The position numbers were made by a program, and so were the translations under genes. DNA of 6,994 nucleotides from an uncultured Bacilli bacterium (GTDB taxonomy: Bacteria > Bacillota_I > Bacilli_A > RFN20 > CAG-631). Under the pieces are notes generated by a model. The model had not been told where the DNA came from and searched no databases. It saw only the letters and a program-made list of their open reading frames with translations. Positions 1 through 6,776 of this stretch are shown here, in pieces. Numbering within the stretch: the stretch's first letter is position 1; every line of letters starts with the position of its first letter. The stretch lies in the NCBI GenBank assembly GCA_934215405.1, contig CAKPZU010000109.1, positions 1 to 6,994 of the forward strand, given 5' to 3'.

Positions 1-793
1 CAATAAAGCAGCATAAATTGATTCTAGTAATAATTTTATATTTACTTTTTTTAATAATTTTAGCAATATAATCAATTGCTTCTAGCGTTTCTTTAATTGC
101 ATATTCATCAGTAAGCACTTTACCATTTAAGGAAACATTATTTTCTTTAATCCTTTTTAAATATAAATCCGGCTCATTTTTTACCTGAATTGCAATAACA
201 GGAGTAGTGCTAGTGCTTTTTGAAAAAGTATAAATTGAATCCATTAAAGCTTCAACCATTGCCCCTTCCCTTTTTAAAATATTCTCATTATTTTGTATGA
301 AAAATAAAGCATCCTTGTGGTTTAAAGAGTTTTCATATTGTGGATATAATTCTTTGTTTTCTTTTATATATTTAGGAGCACAGCCACTCATCCCACCAAT
401 ATTAGTTGTAAATAATAATAATTCCACCTTTAAGTTATATTTATTTGCATATGTTAACATTTTTGAAAGATTTCTAAAATTATAAGCTCCTTCACTTATT
501 TCTAAGTCCTTCCATTGAAGTGGAATTTCTACAACCTTAACATTTAATTCACTAGCTTTTTTAAAGTAGTATTCTATATCCTCAATGCTTTCTTTATTAA
601 CATCCATTAGCCAATCAGCTCTAATTTGTATGCCATTATAGATAAAAGGCTTATTATCAACTTGTAAATATCTTTTATTTTCATTTACAATTATTTTTGA
701 AACTTCAATATCTTTTTCTTCATTATTTGTTTGATTATTACAAGAACTAATTAATAAAGATATGATTAATAATAATATTTTTTTTACTTTCAT
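1..793 (-). CDS. Putative glycosidase lipoprotein, paralogue of the adjacent gene (3' part beyond the window)
   Basis: This is the last visible gene of the operon. It starts with ATG at 793-791 and is open to the left edge, giving 264 residues without a stop; the C-terminus is missing. Residues 1-18 form a lipoprotein signal peptide (Lys-rich start, hydrophobic core, lipobox I-S-S-C18), followed by a short Asn/Glu-rich linker, so the protein should be anchored outside the membrane. From about residue 40 it aligns colinearly with the gene at 795-2369, sharing VDNKP (45-49), QIR (56-58), VEIP (88-91), WKD (94-96), SEG, YNF, LKVE, ALMDSI (182-187) and the N206-E207 pair. The pattern of an early VxIPxxW strand and a later Asn-Glu resembles the first half of clan GH-A (beta/alpha)8 glycosidases of GH35/GH42 type, where that Glu is the acid/base. 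The nucleophile half lies outside the window. Substrate unknown. Only one base separates it from the upstream stop codon. Lipoprotein call strong; glycosidase call moderate. Confidence 0.8.
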   Translation of the reverse strand, partial: MKVKKILLLIISLLISSCNNQTNNEEKDIEVSKIIVNENKRYLQVDNKPFIYNGIQIRADWLMDVNKESIEDIEYYFKKASELNVKVVEIPLQWKDLEISEGAYNFRNLSKMLTYANKYNLKVELLLFTTNIGGMSGCAPKYIKENKELYPQYENSLNHKDALFFIQNNENILKREGAMVEALMDSIYTFSKSTSTTPVIAIQVKNEPDLYLKRIKENNVSLNGKVLTDEYAIKETLEAIDYIAKIIKKSKYKIITRINLCCFI

Positions 794-794
794 A

Positions 795-2369
795 TTAACC
801 ACCAATAAATTTTATAGAATTTGATTTTAAGGTATTTTCTATATTATTAACATTAATTCTATAAAAAGTATTTCCTTTTAAGCTTAATGTATCACTAGTT
901 ATTGGATTTTCAGTTTCTTTAATAAAGTTACCATCATAATCAACATAACCAGTATATAAAGTCTTTTCATAATTAACATTATAAATTGTTATATTACAAT
1001 CATTTGTAAAAAATAAATCAATGTATTTTTCATTAGTAATAGCATAGCCCATAGCTTTATTATTTGTTTCAAAGCTTATCATAGCTTTAGTTGTTTGAAT
1101 TGTTTGCTTTTTATAATCTTGAGGTGTATTTTCTATTACATTAAAAGCCATTATGTCATAATTATTAGTTAAAATCATATCACTTCCAGCTTTATTTATT
1201 CCTAAAATTATATCCTTAGTTAAATAAGTATGCTCCTTATAAGCTAATGTTTTATTATCAATTAATGACCAATCATCCCAACCATAGGTAGTCGTTGCAA
1301 TTTCTGGAGTTGCTAAATCATAAACCATATAGCCTCCGCCCATGGCAATGCTTGCAAGTATTAATGATGGAGTTGATATATATGAACCATCATTTTCACT
1401 TATATGAGGGAAATTATTCTTATTAAATATATCTTCACTATTAAAATCTTCTATAACCATTTTATTAAAGGTAACAGTTTGTTCATATGTATCATCACCG
1501 ACAATATCTATTCCTTCAAGATCAAATATATCCTTTACAAAGCCTTGCCATGAATCCTTATAGGCTTGTGCTACATTTACTCTAGTTAAGCATTTGTATG
1601 AGGAATTTTTAACAATTTTTCCTAAATAGTCATAGGCTGTTAATGTTTCCTTCCAGGCTTCAATATCTGATAATTTTCTTGTTTCATCTATTGTCATAAT
1701 ATTTTGTTGAGCTAAAATAAAGCGAGGGAATGTATCTGATTCATTATGAATTTGAATAGCACTTACAATATGGGCGTTATTGTTATTTGTACTCCATAGA
1801 CTAATACTATCCATTAAAGCATTGACCCATTTACCTTCTCTATTTAATAAATTCTCATCATCTTGCTTTAAAAATAAACCAGATGGAGTATTTATTGATT
1901 TATAGCGAGGATATTTTATTTCATCATTTTTTATATATTGTGGAACATTATCACTCCAGCCTGTTGTATTAGTACCAAATAGTAAAATTTCAACCTTCAA
2001 TGATAAATTATTAGCTATAGTTAAGATTTTTCCTAAATCCTTAAAGTTATAAATACCTTCACTTTTTTCACAATCCTTCCAGCGAATAGGAATTTCAACT
2101 AGTGTAAAACCAATATCTTTAGCAATTTTAAAGTATTTTTCTATTTCAGTAAAATCCTTACTTTCTTCATAAATTAATAAATCAGTTCGTATTTGAACAC
2201 CAATTGGAGTAATTGGCTTATTATCTACGCTATAATATGTTTTGCCTTCATCATTCTTTTTAATTTCACTAATTACAGCTTGATTATTATTAAATGATGA
2301 ATTATTAGTATTATTACAAGAGCTAGCTAATAAGCTTAATAAAATAATTGAAATAAATTTATTCTTCAT
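795..2369 (-). CDS. Putative clan GH-A (GH35/GH42-like) glycosidase lipoprotein
   Basis: A 524-residue predicted surface lipoprotein. Residues 1-18 are a lipoprotein signal peptide ending in A-S-S-C18, followed by an Asn/Ser-rich linker (19-30). The middle reads like a (beta/alpha)8 glycosidase: a VEIPIRWKD strand (91-99) with SEGIYNF after it, LKVEILLFGTN (124-134), then IQIHNE with N209-E210 in the place of the acid/base Asn-Glu of GH35/GH42/GH5 enzymes. FPHISE (320-325) makes E325 the likely nucleophile, and a Gly-rich MGGGYMVYD (343-351) follows, as in the active-site end of GH35-like barrels. Residues about 400-524 look beta-rich and may be an accessory sandwich domain. The expected reaction is retaining hydrolysis of a glycosidic bond outside the cell; the sugar cannot be told. 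Start choice: AGGAGG at 2375-2380 lies five bases upstream. It sits 11 bases after the permease gene and is followed by its own paralogue. Glycosidase assignment comes from motifs, not from a search. Confidence 0.75.
   Translation of the reverse strand: MKNKFISIILLSLLASSCNNTNNSSFNNNQAVISEIKKNDEGKTYYSVDNKPITPIGVQIRTDLLIYEESKDFTEIEKYFKIAKDIGFTLVEIPIRWKDCEKSEGIYNFKDLGKILTIANNLSLKVEILLFGTNTTGWSDNVPQYIKNDEIKYPRYKSINTPSGLFLKQDDENLLNREGKWVNALMDSISLWSTNNNNAHIVSAIQIHNESDTFPRFILAQQNIMTIDETRKLSDIEAWKETLTAYDYLGKIVKNSSYKCLTRVNVAQAYKDSWQGFVKDIFDLEGIDIVGDDTYEQTVTFNKMVIEDFNSEDIFNKNNFPHISENDGSYISTPSLILASIAMGGGYMVYDLATPEIATTTYGWDDWSLIDNKTLAYKEHTYLTKDIILGINKAGSDMILTNNYDIMAFNVIENTPQDYKKQTIQTTKAMISFETNNKAMGYAITNEKYIDLFFTNDCNITIYNVNYEKTLYTGYVDYDGNFIKETENPITSDTLSLKGNTFYRINVNNIENTLKSNSIKFIGG
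799..803 (-). promoter_or_regulatory. Ribosome binding site inside the end of the upstream gene
   Basis: On the minus strand GGTGG lies five bases before the ATG at 793. It is formed by the last two Gly codons (GGT GGT TAA) of the gene at 795-2369, so the sequence serves both as coding sequence and as a ribosome binding site. With a one-base intergenic gap this suggests that ribosomes ending the first glycosidase re-start on the second. Confidence 0.55.
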
Positions 2370-2374
2370 AGTAT

Positions 2375-2380
2375 CCTCCT
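2375..2380 (-). promoter_or_regulatory. Ribosome binding site of the first glycosidase gene
   Basis: A full AGGAGG on the minus strand, five bases before the ATG at 2369, directly abutting the stop codon of the upstream permease (2383-2381). It fixes the start of the glycosidase and predicts strong translation initiation. Confidence 0.8.
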
Positions 2381-3229
2381 TTATTTGATTGCTGAATTCA
2401 TTGAATTACCAACGAATTCCTTTTGTAAGGCAAATAAGGTTATAATCATTGGTATTGTAAACATCGTAGCACCAGCTAATGTTAAGTTCCATTTAATTGA
2501 ATAGCTATTTTGGAAATTAAGTAAAGCAAGTGATAATGTTTGCTGGCTATCCTTCATAATATATAGGCTTGGTCCAATATAATCTGACCACATTGAAGTA
2601 AATAAGAAAATAAATAATGTTACAATACAAGGCTTCATATTAGGAAGTAATATTTTAAATAATATTTTAAATGATGAACAGCCATCAATTTTAGCTGCCT
2701 CATCTAATTCCTTTGGCATCGCTATTAAAAATTGTCTCATCATAAAGATGTTATAAGCGCTTCCTCCAAAGGCAGGTACTATTAAAGGTAATAATGTTCC
2801 TATCCAGTTAATCTTTTTAAAGACTACAAAGGCTGGAACCATTGTAACAACCCAAGGTAGCATCATAGTTGAAATTAAAATGCTAAACAAAACATTTTTA
2901 AATTTTCCATTAAAGCGAGCAAAGCCATAGGCGGCTAAAAGAGAGCCAAACATGTTTAGAATAATTATAGGTATCATAATTAACAAAGTGTTTCCTAAGG
3001 CCCTTAAACAGTGCATTTCCTTAAATGCATCTATATAGTTATAAGCTCTAAAGGAAATAGGAAATAAGCGTGGATTCATAGAAAGTATTTCACTATCATC
3101 ATTAGCAAAGGAAAACATTACCATATAAATAAATGGAAAGACAAAGAAAAAAGCAATTAATATAACTAATGCATTCCATAAAATACCATTAATTAATTCT
3201 TTCTTTTTACTTTTTTTATTAGCTACCAT
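2381..3229 (-). CDS. Sugar ABC transporter permease, MalG/UgpE-like (CUT1 family)
   Basis: Inner membrane subunit of a binding-protein-dependent sugar importer, 282 residues, a normal length for the family. Membrane segments are visible at about 16-41, 78-103, 112-137, 142-166, 199-222 and 248-270. The cytoplasmic EAA loop, which docks the ATPase, reads E177-A178-A179-x-x-D182-G183 with LLP at 194-196. The C-terminus (QKEFVGNSMNSAIK) has the usual MalG-type ending. The frame stays open upstream to an ATG at 3334, but I choose the ATG at 3229: it has AAGGTG six bases away from its core, gives a Lys-rich cytoplasmic N-terminus (MVANKKSKKK), and avoids a 116-base overlap with the preceding gene. 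The chosen start overlaps the end of the preceding permease by 11 bases, which suggests coupled, equimolar synthesis of the two subunits. Exact substrate unknown. Confidence 0.93.
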   Translation of the reverse strand: MVANKKSKKKELINGILWNALVILIAFFFVFPFIYMVMFSFANDDSEILSMNPRLFPISFRAYNYIDAFKEMHCLRALGNTLLIMIPIIILNMFGSLLAAYGFARFNGKFKNVLFSILISTMMLPWVVTMVPAFVVFKKINWIGTLLPLIVPAFGGSAYNIFMMRQFLIAMPKELDEAAKIDGCSSFKILFKILLPNMKPCIVTLFIFLFTSMWSDYIGPSLYIMKDSQQTLSLALLNFQNSYSIKWNLTLAGATMFTIPMIITLFALQKEFVGNSMNSAIK

Positions 3230-4148
3230 AATACACCTTCTTTCCAATTGTTTTAAAGAATATAAATGTAAAGATAGAAATAATTGCAAAGCATATCCAA
3301 GCCATAGCACAAGCATATCCCATTCCTGCTCCATTAAAGGCGTTTTGCATAATACACATTGTCATAGTATAGGTATTATAATTATCGCCAAATAGTAAGG
3401 TTATTTCTGTATAGGCTTGAAGGGTATTAATAAAGCCTGTTGATAGTAAAAAGAATAAGGATGGTGAAATTGAGGGTATTATAACATTTAACAAAACCTG
3501 AAACTTTTTAGCTCCATCAACATTAGCAGCATCTAATAAATCATTTGAGACATTTTGTAAAGCTGATAAAATAACTATCATCCAAGGGCCGATTGCACCA
3601 AGTGAATTAATTAAAACAACACTAATCATCGCCGTAGCACTATTTCTAAAATCAATTTTTCCTAGTCCTAATTTGGAAAGTAGGTTAACTATTAAGCTTT
3701 TATCTTGACAAATTAGTAATTGCCAAAGCAATGCACTAGCAACTGCTGGTATTACAGCAGGTAAATAAATTAACACACGATAAAAGTTTTTAAGCTTATA
3801 ATATTTTCCATTTTTATTTAACAATAAAGCTATTATAAAGGAAAACACTATTGTTACTAAAACCTTTAAAATGGCATAAACAAAAGAATTTAATACTGAA
3901 CGCCAAAATAAATGATCAGTTGTAAATATATCGGTGTAGTTTAATAATTTAATAAATTTTAAAGGCTTTGTAGTAATTGTTGAAGCTTTAGCTGAGGTAA
4001 ATGATAAGATAAATGAAACAATCATTGGTATTAAAGTAAAGCATATTAAAGCAATTAGCCAAGGTAATATGTATAAGTAAAATTGCTTTTTAGTTATTAC
4101 TTTTTTTGCTTTACTAAAGAAATTAGTTTTATTACTTATAGCTTCCAT
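3219..4148 (-). CDS. Sugar ABC transporter permease, MalF/UgpA-like (CUT1 family)
   Basis: The partner membrane subunit of the same importer, 309 residues. Six hydrophobic segments are visible at about 23-50, 85-110, 122-147, 172-198, 228-250 and 276-298, after a basic cytoplasmic N-terminus. The EAA loop reads D206-A207-A208-x-x-D211-G212-A213 with I-I-P at 223-225, which matches the family apart from Asp in place of the leading Glu. The short N-terminus and six segments match UgpA/LacF/MsmF-type proteins rather than the longer MalF of Enterobacteria. It starts three bases after the stop codon of the binding-protein gene; an AAGG inside the end of that gene is a modest ribosome binding site, so coupling to the upstream gene is likely. 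No ATPase gene is in the visible operon, so a shared MsmK/MalK-type ATPase from another locus is expected (family knowledge). Confidence 0.94.
   Translation of the reverse strand: MEAISNKTNFFSKAKKVITKKQFYLYILPWLIALICFTLIPMIVSFILSFTSAKASTITTKPLKFIKLLNYTDIFTTDHLFWRSVLNSFVYAILKVLVTIVFSFIIALLLNKNGKYYKLKNFYRVLIYLPAVIPAVASALLWQLLICQDKSLIVNLLSKLGLGKIDFRNSATAMISVVLINSLGAIGPWMIVILSALQNVSNDLLDAANVDGAKKFQVLLNVIIPSISPSLFFLLSTGFINTLQAYTEITLLFGDNYNTYTMTMCIMQNAFNGAGMGYACAMAWICFAIISIFTFIFFKTIGKKVYYGS
3234..3239 (-). promoter_or_regulatory. Ribosome binding site deciding the start of the second permease
   Basis: AAGGTG on the minus strand, four bases before the ATG at 3229 and inside the last codons (Lys-Val) of the upstream permease. 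No comparable site precedes the alternative ATG at 3334, so it supports the shorter 282-residue product. Confidence 0.7.
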
Positions 4149-4151
4149 AGG

Positions 4152-5549
4152 CTAAGACCTTGCAATTACCTTTTTAATTTCTGTTTCAATATCTCTTTTA
4201 CAATTTAATAAAGCATTTTCAACGCTTTCATTATCTGTCCATGTTGCTCCATAATTTAAACCAAGTTTTGCTTCCATAGTTGTTGTATCTATATATTGTG
4301 AAAATAATAATGGCTTGGCAATATTAGTCATATTATAAAAATAATTATTAAGCTTTGCTTCTTTTTCATTATCAGCATTTAAATATAAGGCACTACTAGC
4401 AATAGTTTTATTAGCAGGAACATTAAATGATTCATTATTTTTGATTTCTTGTCTAACACCAGATGTTAAAATATATTCTAAGAATTTATAAGCAACATCC
4501 TTATGCTTGCTTGTAGCTGAAATTGATATTCCAACAAAGCTTGTGCTTGTAAATACTTCATCATTTAAATTTCTTACAGGTCCTGGAGCAATTCCATAAT
4601 CAAATGACATATCATCCCAATTATAAGCTTTAAAGCTCCATCTTCCTGCCCAAACTACTGAAACTGATTGACTCTTAAAGCCAATGCCTGTGTCAACAGA
4701 TTTTGTATCAAGTGGTGTTGAGCTTTTATTTTCACCAACAAAGTAATTAGTTAAATGCTTAAAAGCAGCGATAACTCTTTCATCTTCAGCATTGAATGTT
4801 TTCCCATCATCAATAAATAAGCTACTTCCTTGTTGTTGTACAAATTCCATTACATGACGCCATGGAATATAATCAAAAACAGTTCCATATCTTAAGAAAT
4901 TACCATTATCATCAAATTTGCTTAAATAATGGCAAAACATTTCATTTTGTTCCCATGACATTGGAATAGTTTCACTAGGATAAATCTTATCATCACTAGG
5001 ATATTTTATTAAATCATATAAAGATACTTCATGGGTGCTATTATATTCATCAATATGATTTTTATTATAAACCATCATAAAGTCAGCACTTAAATCCTTA
5101 GCTAAAGCATATAAATCACCATTTTTATCACCAAGCTTATTAGTAGTAGTGTTATAGCGATATCCATCATTAGCTTCCCATAAATCACTTTCCTTTAAAT
5201 CAACGCCTTCATTAATGTATGGTTGAAGATTTAATAATAAATCATCTCTAATAAATGATGATATTTCTCCAGGCTCCATAAAAAACATATCAGGTGCCAT
5301 ATTTGCTCCAAAATAAGTTTTAAGATTATCAAAATAATTTGCTTTATTTTCTCTTACGCTAACATTCCAATTTGGATAAATCAAATTAAATTGACTGGCT
5401 AGCTTTTTATAAGCATTGGCATTATCATATACATAAAATTCAATTGTGCATTTTTCACTTTCATCAGTTTTTGAATTATCATTATTTGCATTATTACAGC
5501 TTGCAAGTAATAAAGCTACGATACTAAATATTATATTTTTCTTTTTCAT
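4152..5549 (-). CDS. Extracellular sugar-binding lipoprotein of the ABC importer (SBP family 1)
   Basis: The first gene of the operon, 465 residues. It captures the substrate outside the membrane and delivers it to the two permeases. Residues 1-18 form a lipoprotein signal peptide with a textbook lipobox L15-A16-S17-C18, then an Asn/Asp/Lys/Ser linker (19-33). The mature protein starts with a beta strand (CTIEFYVYDN, 34-43) followed by helix AYKKLASQFNLIYPNWNV, the usual opening of SBP family 1 proteins. A-P-D-M-F-F (85-90), LNLQPYI (106-112), DLYALAKDLSADFMMVYNK (145-163) and VVWAGRWSF (298-306) match the conserved strands and hinge region of carbohydrate-binding members; the aromatic residues around W300, W304 and W311 could stack on sugar rings. 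The length is slightly above the family average, with no obvious extra domain. The start is fixed by AGGAGG at 5556-5561, six bases away. The ligand is unknown but is likely an oligosaccharide released by the glycosidases encoded downstream. Confidence 0.93.
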   Translation of the reverse strand: MKKKNIIFSIVALLLASCNNANNDNSKTDESEKCTIEFYVYDNANAYKKLASQFNLIYPNWNVSVRENKANYFDNLKTYFGANMAPDMFFMEPGEISSFIRDDLLLNLQPYINEGVDLKESDLWEANDGYRYNTTTNKLGDKNGDLYALAKDLSADFMMVYNKNHIDEYNSTHEVSLYDLIKYPSDDKIYPSETIPMSWEQNEMFCHYLSKFDDNGNFLRYGTVFDYIPWRHVMEFVQQQGSSLFIDDGKTFNAEDERVIAAFKHLTNYFVGENKSSTPLDTKSVDTGIGFKSQSVSVVWAGRWSFKAYNWDDMSFDYGIAPGPVRNLNDEVFTSTSFVGISISATSKHKDVAYKFLEYILTSGVRQEIKNNESFNVPANKTIASSALYLNADNEKEAKLNNYFYNMTNIAKPLLFSQYIDTTTMEAKLGLNYGATWTDNESVENALLNCKRDIETEIKKVIARS

Positions 5550-5555
5550 AGTCTT

Positions 5556-5561
5556 CCTCCT
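5556..5561 (-). promoter_or_regulatory. Ribosome binding site of the sugar-binding lipoprotein
   Basis: Perfect AGGAGG on the minus strand, six bases before the ATG at 5549. It is among the strongest sites in the window, in line with the high abundance usually needed for a binding protein. Confidence 0.85.
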
Positions 5562-5590
5562 ATTAAAAATTGCTTTTTAAATATATTTTT

Positions 5591-5618
5591 ATTATGACAT
5601 ATAAAAATAGCAATACAA
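5591..5618 (-). promoter_or_regulatory. Candidate promoter of the transporter/glycosidase operon
   Basis: Reading on the minus strand, a -10 box CATAAT (5596-5591) is preceded by TGT (5599-5597), an extended -10 element. A weak -35 box TTGTAT (5618-5613) lies 16 bases upstream. The poor -35 match fits a promoter that needs an activator, and one copy of the repeated motif (5634-5649) sits 15 bases further upstream. Transcription would start near 5584 and give a leader of roughly 35 bases. Prediction from consensus only. Confidence 0.5.
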
Positions 5619-5633
5619 TTCATAAAATAATTC

Positions 5634-5649
5634 TTTGTTCACTTTTTCA
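5634..5649 (+). repeat. Repeated motif copy 1, candidate regulator-binding site
   Basis: TTTGTTCACTTTTTCA on the plus strand. It is identical at 15 of 16 positions to the inverted copy at 5777-5792. It lies just upstream of the operon's weak -35 box, where an AraC-type activator would be expected to bind. Role inferred from position and recurrence. Confidence 0.5.
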
Positions 5650-5776
5650 TTATTTTTCATCAAATTTAATGATAAAATTGTAATGTATATAAAAAAAATG
5701 ACAAATATTATTTCAATTGTTGATTAATTTTTATTATATAAAACTGCTAGAAATTGTTTTTTTAATAAAAATTTAG

Positions 5777-5792
5777 TGAAAAAATGAACAAA
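5777..5792 (-). repeat. Repeated motif copy 2 (inverted), candidate regulator-binding site
   Basis: On the minus strand this reads TTTGTTCATTTTTTCA, differing from copy 1 only by T for C at the ninth base. It lies 22 bases upstream of the regulator's -35 box, so the two copies flank the intergenic region nearly symmetrically and read towards its centre. The two could be bridged by a looped regulator dimer, as in araBAD-type control (inference). Confidence 0.5.
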
Positions 5793-5810
5793 AACTAATT
5801 AAAAACACTT

Positions 5811-5825
5811 TTTGTTGATTTTTCA
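5811..5825 (+). repeat. Repeated motif copy 3, overlapping the regulator's -35 box
   Basis: TTTGTTGATTTTTCA matches copy 1 apart from one substitution (G for C) and one missing base. It covers the -35 box TTGATT (5815-5820) of the regulator gene, so binding here would block that promoter: a plausible autorepression site. The match is looser, and the sequence is T-rich, so chance is not excluded. Confidence 0.35.
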
Positions 5826-5843
5826 TCTTTAAAGAATGATAAT
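5815..5843 (+). promoter_or_regulatory. Candidate promoter of the AraC-type regulator
   Basis: -35 box TTGATT (5815-5820), a 17-base spacer, and -10 box GATAAT (5838-5843; five of six bases match TATAAT). Transcription would begin near 5850, leaving a short leader that still contains the GAGG ribosome binding site at 5853-5856, eight bases before the ATG at 5865. Confidence 0.55.
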
Positions 5844-5864
5844 TAATATAAAGAGGATCTTACT

Positions 5865-6776
5865 ATGGATAATAATATACTAGAAAAAAATGAAAAATAT
5901 AATATAAAATCTTATTATAAAAAAACAATTGATAATACATTTTCAATGTGGCCTCATTCACACCAATATCTTGAAATAATGGAGGTATTATCAGGAAGTA
6001 TATTTTTAGATATTTTTGAAAATAAAAAAATTGTTAGCACGCTTCAAGTAAAAGCCAATACAATAATTATTATTTCATCATCCTATTATCATCGAGTTAG
6101 AGCAAATAATGAAGCTTTAATTACTAATCTTGAATTTGAAATGTCTTACATTAAGGAAAATTATATTCAAACTATAGCCTATTTAAATAATAATGCTGAA
6201 TGGAATAGTATTTTAAAAAGTAAATATGGTATTGTTACTATCTTTGATGCTTGTGGTGTTTTAAAATCAATTGATTCAATTATTAATCGTGTTAATAAGG
6301 TTGGTTTAAGTAATAATGATATTTATGTTGATTCCTTGATTTTTCATTTATTCATAAAGCTAATTGATTCATATAAGATTTCAAAGCAAATGTCTAATAG
6401 TGGTACATTTTTTTATAATAAGGCTATGGATATTATTAAAAGAGAAATTGGTAATGATATTAGTGTTTCTTCCATCGCTAAAGAGTTAAATATAACAGTT
6501 TCATATCTTGAAAGAATATTTAAGGATGCTTGTAAAATGAGTGTTTTAAAATACATTAATTTATTAAAAATGGATTTAATAAAAGAACAATTAATTAACA
6601 CTGATGAATCAATAAATAGCTTATATAAAAAATATGGCTTTAAATCTTTATATCAATTTGTTTATCAATTTAAGCAAATCTATAACATGACTCCAAAAAA
6701 GTATAAAGAAAAATATTATAACAAGGTATTTATAGAAGATAATATTGAATATAATGAAAAATCCTTTGAAGTATAA
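5865..6776 (+). CDS. AraC/XylS-family transcriptional regulator with N-terminal cupin domain
   Basis: A 303-residue predicted cytoplasmic DNA-binding protein, a usual length for the family. Residues about 15-95 look like the AraC-type cupin sensor: WPHSHQYLEIMEVLSGS (29-45) carries the H31-x-H33-x3-E37 pattern, followed by beta strands and YYHRVRA (74-80). Residues about 185-284 are the paired helix-turn-helix domain: the first HTH is ISVSSIAKELNITVSYLERIFK (199-220), the second INSLYKKYGFKSLYQFVYQFKQIYNMTPKKY (250-280), which contains the family signature G-F-x(5)-F-x(3)-F-K-x(5)-T-P-x-x-Y. The C-terminal tail after 285 is acidic. The gene is divergent from the sugar uptake operon, so it most likely senses the imported sugar or a derivative and activates the operon (inference from family and position). 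Its own promoter overlaps a candidate binding site, suggesting autoregulation. The start is supported by GAGG eight bases upstream. Confidence 0.94.
   Translation: MDNNILEKNEKYNIKSYYKKTIDNTFSMWPHSHQYLEIMEVLSGSIFLDIFENKKIVSTLQVKANTIIIISSSYYHRVRANNEALITNLEFEMSYIKENYIQTIAYLNNNAEWNSILKSKYGIVTIFDACGVLKSIDSIINRVNKVGLSNNDIYVDSLIFHLFIKLIDSYKISKQMSNSGTFFYNKAMDIIKREIGNDISVSSIAKELNITVSYLERIFKDACKMSVLKYINLLKMDLIKEQLINTDESINSLYKKYGFKSLYQFVYQFKQIYNMTPKKYKEKYYNKVFIEDNIEYNEKSFEV

Larger units (their letters stand above)
5550..5864. promoter_or_regulatory. Divergent promoter region between transporter operon and AraC-type regulator
   Basis: These 315 bases hold no convincing gene. They are extremely A+T-rich and carry a candidate promoter towards each side, a ribosome binding site at each end, and three copies of a TTTGTTCAYTTTTTCA-like motif (5634-5649, 5777-5792, 5811-5825). 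TTTTTCAT also occurs twice ten bases apart (5643-5650 and 5653-5660), one helical turn. A near-palindrome, CATCAAATTTAATG (5658-5671), lies beside it. A partial motif match, TTGTTGATT, is at 5718-5726. The arrangement fits a classic AraC-type divergent control region, but no binding data can be read from the sequence. Confidence 0.75.

Noticed and set aside
297..485. A plus-strand 62-codon open frame
   Set aside because: It lies fully antisense to the glycosidase paralogue, which is a well-supported coding frame. It has no ribosome binding site and shows no recognisable domain.
3230..3334. N-terminal extension of the second permease by 35 residues
   Set aside because: It would overlap the first permease by 116 bases, lacks a ribosome binding site, and adds a hydrophobic stretch not expected in the family; the ATG at 3229 has a good site and a normal N-terminus.
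5777..5790. Possible CcpA cre box (TGAAAAAATGAACA)
   Set aside because: The outer bases resemble the consensus TGWAANCGNTNWCA, but the central CG and the following T are absent, and the same bases are better explained as the inverted motif copy.
6413..6601. A minus-strand 62-codon open frame
   Set aside because: It is antisense to the helix-turn-helix domain of the AraC-type regulator, and its hydrophobic look follows from the complementary strand's composition.
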